Shown: positions 44,016-52,975 of the stretch, in pieces
How positions within the stretch are numbered: the first letter of the stretch is position 1
How the letters are laid out: the number at the start of each line of letters is the position of its first letter
Source: HGM10611 sp964384805
Lineage (GTDB): Bacteria > Bacillota_I > Bacilli_A > ML615J-28 > CAG-313
Direction of reading: 5' to 3'
Assembly (NCBI GenBank): GCA_964384805.1
Contig: CAYLLO010000001.1
Coordinates: 7,709-71,708 of the forward strand
DNA length: 64,000 nucleotides
Made by a program: the position numbers and the translations under genes
The notes under the pieces: model-generated
Databases searched by the model: none
What the model saw: only the letters and a program-made list of their open reading frames with translations
Told to the model about the DNA's origin: nothing

Positions 44016-44378
44016 ATTGTAACATCAAATGCAACAAAATAAAATAGGTTCTGTAAAATCCATCGATGTTTTGGGGTTTTAAAGACAAATCTTACAATGG
44101 TGAAAAAATTACTATTACTTATATCGCTAAAATAATTGGTGTTAATAAAAGCACTATATCGAGAGAAATTAATCGTGGCACAATTAAAGAATTAAAAAAT
44201 TCAAATGATCATCCTATTTCTCATTATCTTGCTTCTTTTGGCGAAGGTACTTATCAAAAAATCAAAAAAGATTCCATTACAAATACAAATTAAATCCTAA
44301 TTCTATTGAATTAATTGAATTAACTCAATTGCTTATTATCTAATTAAATAATATTCTTGTTGCATTTCTAATTACAAT
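44016..44378 (+). mobile_element. Internally deleted IS30-like element (363 bp, MITE-like)
   Basis: Imperfect 22-bp terminal inverted repeats face each other: 44016-44037 (ends ATGCAACAA) and 44357-44378 (starts TTGTTGCAT), 18 of 22 matching. Between them lies a fragment of an IS30 transposase. The left repeat is preceded by a near copy of its outer part (GGTGAATTGCAAC, 43996-44008). Confidence 0.65.
44066..44293 (+). pseudogene. IS30-family transposase fragment
   Basis: 75 codons. The N-terminal helix-turn-helix of IS30 transposases is recognisable (ITYIAKIIGVNKSTISREINRGT), but the protein stops after TNTN and the DDE catalytic domain is absent. About 15 more residues of plausible coding appear in another frame (NPNSIELIELTQLL), so a frameshift accompanies the deletion. 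Confidence 0.7.
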
Positions 44379-44573
44379 TTAAGAGATTAGGGGTATTCAG
44401 AATTCTCTGATTTTTACAGTTGTGTGTTCAAAAAATATAGTAATTTTTAAAACTAAATTTTAAATCTTTAAAATACCTAGTTTTTGGATTTATATCATAT
44501 TTTTTATTTACTTAAATAAATAAATAAACACTTCTTTATTTTTTACGCATATTATTATTATGAGGTGTTTGAA

Positions 44574-44759
44574 ATGAATGATAAATTTAATAATTCATTG
44601 TTAAAAATGAAAAAATATTTTATGGGATTAAAATCAATAATAATAACTATTCTAATATGGCAATTCTTTTTAACTCTTTTTACATTTACACTTGCTAATT
44701 TTATTATTTTAATTATAGTTGGAATTATTTATTTACTTAACTTATTCATTTTTATCTGA
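44574..44759 (+). CDS. Small membrane protein, unknown
   Basis: 61 residues from ATG 44574, five bases after GAGGTG (44563-44568). It has a basic N-terminal half and two hydrophobic helices (about 22-40 and 41-59). The 3' end overlaps the convergent ysxE-like gene by 18 bases. I recognise no family; it stands alone between a transposon remnant and a sporulation pair. The good ribosome site is the main evidence that it is real. Confidence 0.45.
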   Translation: MNDKFNNSLLKMKKYFMGLKSIIITILIWQFFLTLFTFTLANFIILIIVGIIYLLNLFIFI

Positions 44760-45662
44760 AAAAGTTTTGATAAATTGTTCAATATTATTACAATTTTTTA
44801 CAAAACTCTCCAAATTAATATAGCTCAAATTTGAAACATTAATACGTTTAATGTATATAAAAATCACTAAAAATCTAAAATAATTATAATAAAAATCATC
44901 CCTATGACTATAATAATCATCAAAAATTATTTTTTTAAAATCAATATTAAAATCTTTATTTTCAACATAGAATTTAGCAAAATCTAGACTATCAATTCCT
45001 ATTTTACCATTTTCTACACTCGTCAAATAAGCACTTCCTCTACTCATTATTATATGGTCAATTTTAGGATTGTTATGGACAAATACGTATTCAACACTTT
45101 CTTTATCTTTAATAGCCATAATAATTTTTTTTTGTAACTTAAGGAGCTCTTTTTTGGCTTCTAAAATAATATAATAGTTCTCTAATACCACTAAATTAGA
45201 TGGTGTAATTTCCTTTGTTTCGATACTTCTAATAAAATTTTCCAACAATTTAAATTTATAATCTAATTGTTTAGTAATTTCCTCAAACTTTGGACGTGAA
45301 TTATTTACCGATAATTGTCTTTTAATAATTGTACTATCATGTAATCTATCTAAAGCATTAAACATATTATATGCAAGCGAATCTTCAATTGTTACAAAAT
45401 TATCAATATAATCATTTAAATAATAATTTTGATAATTAAAACTTGATATAAATTTACGATTATGATTAATAGTCGGGTACAATACATTAGATACTCCTTG
45501 ATTAGATAAATAGCTGTATTTATTCTCGATTTCATTAGATACTTGTTTTATAAAAAAACAATTTTCTTTATCACAAATAATTTTATAAGTTTTATCTGTA
45601 ATAGGCCAAACATCTTGAACTTTAATTCCATAATTATTATATAAATTATCCTTTATATTCAT
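44742..45662 (-). CDS. YsxE/CotS-like kinase-fold spore coat protein
   Basis: 306 residues from ATG 45662. The aminoglycoside-phosphotransferase-like fold is suggested by KTYKIICDKENCFFIKQVS (Lys strand) and FVHNNPKIDHIIMS, the diverged HGDxxxxNIL loop: the catalytic Asp is absent, so it may be a pseudokinase. In Bacillus CotS and YsxE are spore coat proteins of this fold, and ysxE lies directly after spoVID, as here (the upstream gene overlaps by 17 bases). Assignment rests on the neighbour as much as on sequence. Confidence 0.6.
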   Translation of the reverse strand: MNIKDNLYNNYGIKVQDVWPITDKTYKIICDKENCFFIKQVSNEIENKYSYLSNQGVSNVLYPTINHNRKFISSFNYQNYYLNDYIDNFVTIEDSLAYNMFNALDRLHDSTIIKRQLSVNNSRPKFEEITKQLDYKFKLLENFIRSIETKEITPSNLVVLENYYIILEAKKELLKLQKKIIMAIKDKESVEYVFVHNNPKIDHIIMSRGSAYLTSVENGKIGIDSLDFAKFYVENKDFNIDFKKIIFDDYYSHRDDFYYNYFRFLVIFIYIKRINVSNLSYINLESFVKNCNNIEQFIKTFSDKNE

Positions 45663-46365
45663 ATTTTTCACTAATTATAATACGATGGTTATCTAAAAAA
45701 TTATATTTTTGATTTTCTTTTAGAACATCTTCATATAAAAAATTATGATTTTGGCATAATTCTTTAACCTGTTCATTTTTATTATAATAAATAACTTTTA
45801 TGACACTCTTTTTCTCTACTCTTTTTTTAGGAGCTTCTTCTAAAAAATTATCATTTTTAACTTTTAGTTTACTAGTTAAGATATCATCAATTTGATCTGT
45901 AATGCTTTCCTTTATCACTTCTTCTTCTGTTACACTGTTACAATCAATACTATTAACTATTTCATCAGAAATAGTTAAATCTTTTTTTTCTTCCAATAAT
46001 TGTTCAGCAAATTCTTCTGTTCTAGTTTTTTCATCCATTAAATCATAATAAACATCTATATCAAATGTTGCTTCTATTCCTCTTCCTGCTATTTCATAAT
46101 ATTCAAAATTATTAATATTAACATTTCTAATTAAAGGAATTCCATTTGTGAAAACAATTTCAAAAGGGATTTGATTTTCAAAATTATTTAAACCATTATT
46201 TTCCTCAAAGTCCTTACTATTAGAATAATACTCACCACTTATTTTAACTTGACCTGTTAAAACTTTATCGGTTAAATTATATTCTAAAATCTCTATATTT
46301 ACAGTCGAAATCCCTACCATTTGTTCTAATTTAGTAAAAGCATTACTATTAATTTGAATATTCAT
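45646..46365 (-). CDS. SpoVID-like spore coat morphogenesis protein with LysM-like end
   Basis: 239 residues. The N-terminal domain (about 15-125) has the beta-rich SpoVID-like pattern with PFEIVFTNGIPLIRNVN; a Glu-rich acidic linker (about 127-185) follows; the C-terminus (about 190-235) resembles LysM (IKVIYYNKNEQVKELCQNHN). In Bacillus SpoVID links SpoIVA to the outer coat and also ends in LysM. AAAGGTGT precedes the ATG and the gene overlaps a ysxE-like gene. The match is by architecture and context. Confidence 0.6.
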   Translation of the reverse strand: MNIQINSNAFTKLEQMVGISTVNIEILEYNLTDKVLTGQVKISGEYYSNSKDFEENNGLNNFENQIPFEIVFTNGIPLIRNVNINNFEYYEIAGRGIEATFDIDVYYDLMDEKTRTEEFAEQLLEEKKDLTISDEIVNSIDCNSVTEEEVIKESITDQIDDILTSKLKVKNDNFLEEAPKKRVEKKSVIKVIYYNKNEQVKELCQNHNFLYEDVLKENQKYNFLDNHRIIISEKYEYKG

Positions 46366-46423
46366 ATTATCGACACCTTTCTGTATTATTATATGAATAT
46401 TTATTATTTTTAATAACTAAAAA

Positions 46424-46454
46424 GCTAGTTAACTTTTTTATTTAGTTAACCAGC
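46424..46454 (-). terminator. Terminator after anti-sigma gene
   Basis: 11-bp stem GCTGGTTAACT/AGTTAACTAGC with one wobble, 9-base loop and T5 on the minus strand. Confidence 0.75.
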
Positions 46455-46467
46455 CATAAATAGATAT

Positions 46468-47952
46468 TTATCTTCTAAACACTTTTAATTGGTCTAATTT
46501 ATTAATTCCTATAAATTGACCTTTATCATCATAAATATAATTATATATTCGAGTAACTCCTCCAAATGTAAATGAACTTGTTGCTGGAGAATACATCATA
46601 CTTTCAAAATATTCTACATTCCAAATAAGATTATTATTTTCAATTATAAAACTTGAACCTATTGCAGAATCAACCGAATAAAATGTTTTTAAATCACCAT
46701 TATTGTTGTCACATATAAATAATACTGCTTTATAATGATTTTTAAATAAACTCAATATATACTCATCAGTAATTAATTCATGTTTTTTTACTAGTTCAAA
46801 TATTGTGTCAAGTATACCTATAGTTTCTCCCCTTCCATAATACATGTTATCAAAATCAAAATAAGGGAGTGAATAAGCTGATAAATATACTTGTCCTCCA
46901 AATTCAATTACATCATTAAAGAAATATCTATATTTTTCGTCATAATAACTAATTTCAAATTCTAGCGTACCATCAAAATTAATCTTAACAAACTTAGTAT
47001 TTAAATCTCTATCTTCTAAATATACTAAATAGTATTCTTTCAATTTTATGATATTTTCAATTCTATAATTGTTAAAATTATTTTCAAAATTATCAGTAAT
47101 AATTCCATTTGAATTCAAATTGTAGATTTTTAAATAATCAGTTTGAAAAGTTTTATTAGCAAAAGCAGTTAAACTATTATCATTATTAATAATAATTTTA
47201 TAAAATCTATTCGAATCTTCAAACTCTTGTTGCCAAACAATTTTACCATCAGTGCTAATTTTCGTGATATATGTTTTACTTGGATATCTCGTTGAATAAT
47301 AAAACAATTGTTTTCCATAAACGATTAAATAATTTTCTTTTTCAATATATCCATCAATTGAATAATAAATATCTAGATTCCAACATTTTTTTCCATCTTC
47401 GTATTTTGTAAATATATATTTAGTACAATCTAATTCCTGTTCATTATTTACTACCATATACTCATCATACTTATAATATACTCCAGTAATAGGATTTTGT
47501 TCTTGTTTGCGTAACTCTTCCCAAAGTTCCCAAACACTAGTTAGTTCACTTGAAGAAATATTATCTATTTCGATACTATAACCTGACACTTTACTTTTAA
47601 TACTTTCAACAATAACTTCACCTGTTTTTTTATACTCAAATTTGTTGGTTGTGATGTCTTTATATATTTCTTTTATTTCATATCTTGTAAGACCATCAAG
47701 TGATAATTCATTTGATTTAAAAAATTCCACTGCATTTTGATATTCTTTAGCTTCCACTTTAACTGTATTCACACTCAAACCTATAATAAAAGCTAACATA
47801 ATAAAAATTATTGAAATAAATGCAACCTTGGAAAAATAAAATCTTCTAGTATTTTTGGGCTTCTTATATTTTTGATATATACCATTTTTATAGTCATCAA
47901 TATTATAATCCGGCAAATCATTTTTCAAATTGGATAAATCTTTATCAATCAT
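46468..47952 (-). CDS. Membrane anti-sigma factor with large extracellular domain
   Basis: 494 residues: short cytoplasmic N-terminus (1-40), one helix (about 43-65, AFISIIFIMLAFIIGLSV) and a ~425-residue outer domain of repeated beta strands resembling a beta-propeller (YYSTRYPSKTYITKISTDGKIVWQQ and similar WD-like units). It overlaps the ECF sigma gene by 8 bases, the usual sigma/anti-sigma order. The zinc motif of typical anti-sigma domains is not visible, so the binding mode is unknown. What the outer domain senses cannot be told. AAAGGAA precedes the ATG. Confidence 0.65.
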   Translation of the reverse strand: MIDKDLSNLKNDLPDYNIDDYKNGIYQKYKKPKNTRRFYFSKVAFISIIFIMLAFIIGLSVNTVKVEAKEYQNAVEFFKSNELSLDGLTRYEIKEIYKDITTNKFEYKKTGEVIVESIKSKVSGYSIEIDNISSSELTSVWELWEELRKQEQNPITGVYYKYDEYMVVNNEQELDCTKYIFTKYEDGKKCWNLDIYYSIDGYIEKENYLIVYGKQLFYYSTRYPSKTYITKISTDGKIVWQQEFEDSNRFYKIIINNDNSLTAFANKTFQTDYLKIYNLNSNGIITDNFENNFNNYRIENIIKLKEYYLVYLEDRDLNTKFVKINFDGTLEFEISYYDEKYRYFFNDVIEFGGQVYLSAYSLPYFDFDNMYYGRGETIGILDTIFELVKKHELITDEYILSLFKNHYKAVLFICDNNNGDLKTFYSVDSAIGSSFIIENNNLIWNVEYFESMMYSPATSSFTFGGVTRIYNYIYDDKGQFIGINKLDQLKVFRR

Positions 47953-48439
47953 TTTTATAATTCCTTTCTATAAATTCTTTAATAAGATTTCTTGCCCGTT
48001 CTAATCGTTTCTTTACTGCAGATTCAGAAATTTTTAGGATATTAGAAATATCTTTTATTTTCATATCATCATAATAATGAAGAATTATAATTGTTTTATA
48101 CTTTTCTGGTAAAGTATCCACGATTTTAGATAAATCATAGGGCAATTCTTCTTTATTTTTTGTTGGAATATTAATTATATAATCGTTATTTTTAATCACT
48201 TTTTTATATGAATATGACTTAACAAAATTAATAGATTCATTTATTGTAACTCTAATTAAGAAATATTTAATATGTTCGTTTGACTCAAACTTTTTATTAG
48301 ATTCTAAAAGAGCAACATAAGCATTTTGCATTATGTCAATTGAATCTTCTTTATTTTTTGTGTAACCATATGCTATATATAATAGTTCTTTCGCAAACTC
48401 ATTATATATCAACTCAAATTGCTTTTCCGATATTTTCAT
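47945..48439 (-). CDS. ECF-family RNA polymerase sigma factor
   Basis: 164 residues from ATG 48439 (a second ATG lies at 48445). Region 2 is seen in FAKELLYIAYGYTKNKEDSIDIMQNAYVALLE and region 4 in LPEKYKTIIILHYYDDMKIKDISNILKISESAVKKRLERARNLI split over residues 105-150. The partner anti-sigma factor follows. A possible promoter with TATTAT lies about 15 bases upstream; an autoregulated ECF promoter cannot be recognised. Confidence 0.85.
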   Translation of the reverse strand: MKISEKQFELIYNEFAKELLYIAYGYTKNKEDSIDIMQNAYVALLESNKKFESNEHIKYFLIRVTINESINFVKSYSYKKVIKNNDYIINIPTKNKEELPYDLSKIVDTLPEKYKTIIILHYYDDMKIKDISNILKISESAVKKRLERARNLIKEFIERNYKND

Positions 48440-48445
48440 AATCAT

Positions 48446-49058
48446 AATCCTTTCACTTATAATACAATTGAACTATAAAAAGGTGACATTCTTTTTTATA
48501 AAATTTTATCATTAATATTTTATTATCCATTAAAAGTTTAAATCATTAATAATTTAGTTAAACACCTGTGTCTTAACAAAGTTTTAAAGTAAAAAGTATT
48601 TTGTTAATAAAAAAAACTATTATTCTAAAAAATAAAATTTGTAAATAATTGAATAATAGTTTTTTTAGTTATTTAAAATACTTTATAAAGTTTTAAAAAT
48701 CAATGTATTAAAGTCATATAATAAAGAAATTAAAAAATTTAAAACATAATTAATAAATAATGCAAATTTAGTTTTATTTTTATATCCACTTATTATTGAT
48801 TTAATACCACTGACATATTCAAAAAAATTCTTTAAAAATATGAAATCAATACTATATTTTTTCAAGTCTAGAAAAATAATAATAAAATATTATAATAATC
48901 ATGTCGTTTAATATTTTATCTATTTATATTTGTTATTTTGTCATTTTTTATATTATTAATAGACTTTAATTTTAATATTGAAAATATCATTACTATATAT
49001 AAAATTAGCTCTATTTCTATAATCTATCTTGAGTAGTTCATAAAAAATTTTACTTAAC
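48446..49058. other. Gene-free AT-rich gap between engB and the sigma gene
   Basis: Six hundred bases without a convincing gene. The main structure is the long inverted repeat at 48611-48665. A 60-codon minus-strand frame (48683-48865) has a TTG start and no ribosome site. I see no RNA gene. Confidence 0.5.
48611..48665. repeat. Long perfect inverted repeat
   Basis: 15-bp arms AAAAAACTATTATTC and GAATAATAGTTTTTT separated by 25 bases. A and T runs on both sides make it a possible bidirectional terminator, or a small insertion remnant. Confidence 0.55.
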
Positions 49059-49643
49059 CTAATTTAATTTATTTTCGATAAAACTCCATACTTTATCAAT
49101 TCCATAACTCGTTTCAGAAGAGATGACTAATAAATCATCAACTTCTTGCATTTTCAACTTTTCTAATACCTGTTTACGATGACGTGGAATTAAGGTTTTA
49201 CCAATTTTATCAACTTTTGTCGCAACAACTTTGACTGGTAAATTAAAATGCTTTAAGTACTCATACATTAAAACATCATCATCACTAGGTTCATGACGAA
49301 TATCAATTATTAAAAATATAGCTTTTAATTGTTGACTATGATCAAAATAATCTTCAATCATCTTTCCATAATCTAAGCGATTTTGAATTAATTGTTTAGC
49401 ATAACCATATCCAGGAACATCAACAAAGAACATTTGATCATTGATATTATAAAAATTAATTGTTTGGGTTTTTCCAGGTTTACTAGAAGTATAGGCTAAA
49501 TTTTTTCGACCTGTCAAAGCGTTAATAAAACTACTTTTACCTACATTAGAACGACCAATAAACATAAAATTAGGATATTTATCTTTAGGGTATCCTTTAC
49601 TATTAACAGCACTAATCTGATAAACAGCTTTGTTTATTTTCAT
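49059..49643 (-). CDS. engB: GTPase EngB/YsxC
   Basis: 194 residues. G1 GRSNVGKSSFI near residue 30, G2/G3 TSSKPGKTQTINFY and VDVPGYGYA, and the guanine motif TKVDK. It is needed for late 50S subunit assembly in Bacillota. A strong GGAGGTG precedes the ATG. Confidence 0.95.
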   Translation of the reverse strand: MKINKAVYQISAVNSKGYPKDKYPNFMFIGRSNVGKSSFINALTGRKNLAYTSSKPGKTQTINFYNINDQMFFVDVPGYGYAKQLIQNRLDYGKMIEDYFDHSQQLKAIFLIIDIRHEPSDDDVLMYEYLKHFNLPVKVVATKVDKIGKTLIPRHRKQVLEKLKMQEVDDLLVISSETSYGIDKVWSFIENKLN

Positions 49644-49827
49644 AAAACACCTCCATTTTATTTACTGAATTATAAAAAAACAAGTTTTATAGCATTATTT
49701 ATTATACAAACTTTCTATAACATAGATATCGTGAATAATTATTAAATATAATCAATTTCTCCTAGATACTTGCTTTTGGGCAATTATTTAACAACTTTGT
49801 TTAATAAAACAATAAAGAAGAAAGAAA

Positions 49828-49845
49828 GAGACTGTTTACAGTCTC
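49828..49845 (-). terminator. Terminator after rnpB
   Basis: 7-bp perfect stem GAGACTG/CAGTCTC, 4-base loop and a T-rich run on the minus strand. Confidence 0.85.
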
Positions 49846-49851
49846 ATAATT

Positions 49852-50287
49852 TTATTATAATAATAAGCCATATTCTGTAGCCCTTTCGGGTGGTAATCAT
49901 TTATCTCATGTTATAATAACATGCAACATCTCAGTTCGGTATATTCCCGGATGTCATGCCCCTACCAAATTTGGGTTGCTAGCTTGAGGGGTTTACCCGT
50001 TCCATTTTTTCGTTTCCGAAAAACTCGTTTCTGTGGCACTTTATGAACCGAATCATATCTTTATTTTTTATTTTTTTGAAAGCGTATTTTTTTATGGAAG
50101 GAGTCTCCTTCTTCTAAATTTTATATTTTATTAAATTGTGAGACTTAGATTCTAAGTTCGCCGTCAGTCTTAGAGACTGCCCTAACTTATTTTTTCGTTA
50201 GGCACAAACACTACAAACATCACAGTTTGTGCTAGTATGGACTTTCCTAACAATTTTTAAAATTGCTCGATTACCTATTATAATAAA
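49852..50287 (-). ncRNA. rnpB: RNase P RNA, type B (Bacillota)
   Basis: The catalytic RNA of RNase P. Read on the minus strand it has P1 (TATTATAATA pairing with its mirror at both ends), GGAAAGTCCATACTAGCAC, CCTAACG...GTTAGGGCAGTC, GTGCCACAGAAACGA, GGTAAACCCCTC, AACCCAAATTTGGTAGGGG and the closing ACAGAATATGGCTTA, all conserved in the type-B Bacillus RNA. About 436 nt. It begins 5 bases after the pnp stop, so it is either transcribed through pnp or from a promoter inside its 3' end. Confidence 0.93.
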
Positions 50288-50292
50288 ACTTA

Positions 50293-52431
50293 TTAGTTTT
50301 CCTTTTCTTCCTTTTTATTGTTAGTAGTAATTGCATCTTTTCGAGAAAGCATTACTTTACCTTTTTCGTCAAAGCCAATAACTTTAACTATTATTTCATC
50401 ACCTTCACGAACAACATCTTCTACTTTTTCAACTCTAGTGGTATCTAAATTAGAGATATGCACTAATCCTTCATATCCTGGCCATAATTCAACAAAACAT
50501 CCAAATTTCATATTTTTAACAACTGTGGCTTGATAAATTTCACCAACCTTAGCTTCTTTAGTAAGAGCTTCAATTTTAGCAATGGCTTTATCAATCCATT
50601 CAGTTTCAGAATGCATTACAAATACACGTCCATCTTGTTCTATATCAATCTTAACTTCATTACATTCCTTAATAATGTCTTGAATAATTTTTCCACCAGA
50701 ACCAATAACATCACGGATTTTATCAGGATTAATGTGAATCAATTTTACTTTAGGGGCAAACGGACTAAGTTCTTTTCTTGTTTCAGAAATGGTGTTCATC
50801 ATATGTTTTAAAATTTGCATTCTTCCTAGTTTAGCTTGCGCTAAAGCTTCTTTTAAGATTTCTTTTGTTATTCCGCGAATTTTAATATCCATTTGTAAAG
50901 CAGTAATACCATTTTTAGTACCAGCAACTTTAAAATCCATGTCCCCATAATGATCCTCTAGTCCTTGAATATCTGTTAAAATAGTATATTTATCGCCATC
51001 ACTGATAAGTCCCATTGCGATACCAGCAACTGGAGCCTTAATAGGAACACCTGCTGCCATTAATGCTAAAGTTCCTGCACAAATTGAAGCTTGTGATGAT
51101 GAACCATTAGACTCTAAAATTTCACTAACTACACGAATCGTATAAGGGAATTCATCTTCACTTGGAATTACTTGTAATAAAGCTCTTTCTCCTAAAGCCC
51201 CATGCCCAATTTCACGCCGTCCTGGTGAACCATATCTACCAGTTGACCCAACTGAAAATTGAGGAAAATTATAATGTAACATAAATCTCTTACTATCTTC
51301 TACACCTAATCCATCAATAATTTGAAATTCACTAATTGAACCTAATGTTACTACAGATAATGCTTGAGTTTGTCCTCTTGTAAATAAAGATGAACCATGT
51401 GTTCTTTCAAAAATATCTATTCTTGAAGAAAGTGGTCGAATTTCGTCAACTGCTCTACCATCTGGACGAATTTTATCATGGGTAATTAACCTACGAACCT
51501 CAGTAGCAGTTATTTGTTCTAACAACATATTTACATATGAAATTTTTTTAGGTAATTCTAAATCACCAATCCATTTTTCTTCAAAATGTTTAACAGTATT
51601 GGTAATAATTGTATCACAAGCATCTTGGCGAGCTAATTTTTCATGGATAGAGATTGCCGCTACTAAGTCATCTTTAGCGAACTCATTAACTTCATTAACG
51701 ATTTCTTCAGGAATACTGAATAAATCAACCTCCATCTTTGGTTTACCAATAGCTTTAACAATTTTTTCTTCAAACGCAACTAAACGTTTGATTTCTTCAT
51801 GACCAAACATTAATGCTTCTAACATATCTTCTTCACTTACTTGTTTTGCACCAGCCTCAACCATGTTAATAGCATCTTTAGTTCCGGCAATTGTCAAATT
51901 AATATCTGATTGTTCTAATTGTTCAACAGTAGGATTTAAAATTAACTCCCCGTTTATGCGACCAACTACAACTCCTGCAATAGGCCCTTCAAATGGAATA
52001 TCAGATATACTTAATGCTATACTTGAACCAAGCATTGCAGCCATAGCTGCTGAATAATCTGGATTGGCACACATTACCATATTTACCACTTGAACTTCGT
52101 TACGAAATCCATCGGCAAACAAAGGTCTAATAGGGCGATCTATTAAACGAGAAACTAATGTTTCATGTTCAGTAGGACGACCTTCTCTTTTTAAGAATCC
52201 TCCAGGAATTTTACCACCTGCATATAGTCTTTCTTGGTACAAAACTGTTAAAGGAAAAAAATCAGTATCTAATGTATTTTTACTACCAACTGCAGCAGAT
52301 AATACTGCAGTATCATTATATCTGACTAAACATGCACCACTTGCTTGTTTAGCAAGTTCACCGATTTCAATAATAAATTTTCGTTCTTCACCTTTACAAT
52401 TTTGAACATACTCAAAAACTTGTTTTTCCAT
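50293..52431 (-). CDS. pnp: Polynucleotide phosphorylase
   Basis: 712 residues from ATG 52431 (GAGGTG upstream; the ATG at 52443 overlaps that site). Two RNase PH domains are present (GKIPGGFLKREGRPTEHE; GSPGRREIGHGALGERAL), followed by a KH domain (IRDVIGSGGKIIQDI) and an S1 domain (FGCFVELWPGYEGLVHIS). It degrades RNA phosphorolytically. It follows rpsO, the common order. Confidence 0.96.
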   Translation of the reverse strand: MEKQVFEYVQNCKGEERKFIIEIGELAKQASGACLVRYNDTAVLSAAVGSKNTLDTDFFPLTVLYQERLYAGGKIPGGFLKREGRPTEHETLVSRLIDRPIRPLFADGFRNEVQVVNMVMCANPDYSAAMAAMLGSSIALSISDIPFEGPIAGVVVGRINGELILNPTVEQLEQSDINLTIAGTKDAINMVEAGAKQVSEEDMLEALMFGHEEIKRLVAFEEKIVKAIGKPKMEVDLFSIPEEIVNEVNEFAKDDLVAAISIHEKLARQDACDTIITNTVKHFEEKWIGDLELPKKISYVNMLLEQITATEVRRLITHDKIRPDGRAVDEIRPLSSRIDIFERTHGSSLFTRGQTQALSVVTLGSISEFQIIDGLGVEDSKRFMLHYNFPQFSVGSTGRYGSPGRREIGHGALGERALLQVIPSEDEFPYTIRVVSEILESNGSSSQASICAGTLALMAAGVPIKAPVAGIAMGLISDGDKYTILTDIQGLEDHYGDMDFKVAGTKNGITALQMDIKIRGITKEILKEALAQAKLGRMQILKHMMNTISETRKELSPFAPKVKLIHINPDKIRDVIGSGGKIIQDIIKECNEVKIDIEQDGRVFVMHSETEWIDKAIAKIEALTKEAKVGEIYQATVVKNMKFGCFVELWPGYEGLVHISNLDTTRVEKVEDVVREGDEIIVKVIGFDEKGKVMLSRKDAITTNNKKEEKEN

Positions 52432-52533
52432 AATACACCTCATTTCCTAAAACTATAGCCCTTGCTATAGTCAACAAATTTTTCTTTGTATATAATTATA
52501 TAAACCAATTTCTTGGGAATTTTTTTAAAAAAT

Positions 52534-52558
52534 ATTGAGGCACATAACGTGCCTCAAT
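52534..52558 (-). terminator. Terminator after rpsO
   Basis: 10-bp perfect stem ATTGAGGCAC/GTGCCTCAAT, 5-base loop and T6 on the minus strand; may also serve as a processing site before pnp. Confidence 0.85.
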
Positions 52559-52563
52559 AGCGC

Positions 52564-52836
52564 TTATTTTCTTAAACCTAATTTGGCAATCAATTCACGA
52601 TATCTTTGAACATCCTTATTTTTTAAATAAGTTAGTAAGTTACGACGATGTCCTACTTTTTTAAGTAGTCCACGTCGAGTGTGGAAATCATGAGTATGAA
52701 CTTTTAAATGTTCATTAATACGATCAATTTCCGCAGATAAAATCGCAATTTGAACTTCTGGAGAACCAGTATCTCCTTCAGCACGTTTAAATTGATTAAT
52801 AAGTGCAGCTTTTTCTTCTTTGTTAATGCAAGCCAT
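52564..52836 (-). CDS. rpsO: Ribosomal protein uS15
   Basis: 90 residues with the central signature GDTGSPEVQIAILSAEIDRI and HDFHTRRGLLKKVGHRRNLL. Binds the 16S central domain. AAAGGAGAA precedes the ATG. The ~100-nt 5' leader may carry autoregulation, though I cannot assign a fold. Confidence 0.96.
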   Translation of the reverse strand: MACINKEEKAALINQFKRAEGDTGSPEVQIAILSAEIDRINEHLKVHTHDFHTRRGLLKKVGHRRNLLTYLKNKDVQRYRELIAKLGLRK

Positions 52837-52941
52837 TTCAACTTCTCCTTTTCATTATTCCTATAACCGAGTAGTACGTATCTAAATAATATTTTTTATT
52901 TAAATTGGAGTAATCGCAAAACTTTGTCACAGGTCTTACAT

Positions 52942-52970
52942 ATTATAACATTTTTTACTGAATAAATCAA
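52942..52970 (-). promoter_or_regulatory. Sigma-A promoter for rpsO
   Basis: TTGATT (52965-52970), 17-bp spacer, extended TGTTATAAT (TATAAT at 52942-52947), minus strand. Confidence 0.8.
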
Positions 52971-52975
52971 GCAAA

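Noticed and set aside
43924..44088. N-terminal extension of the YceD-like protein
   Set aside because: It would run through the best sigma-A promoter in the window (43946-43974) and past the ribosome site at ATG 43923.
48683..48865. 60-codon minus-strand ORF in the gap before engB
   Set aside because: TTG start, no ribosome site, low-complexity composition. The nearby inverted repeat could be its terminator, so it is not fully excluded.
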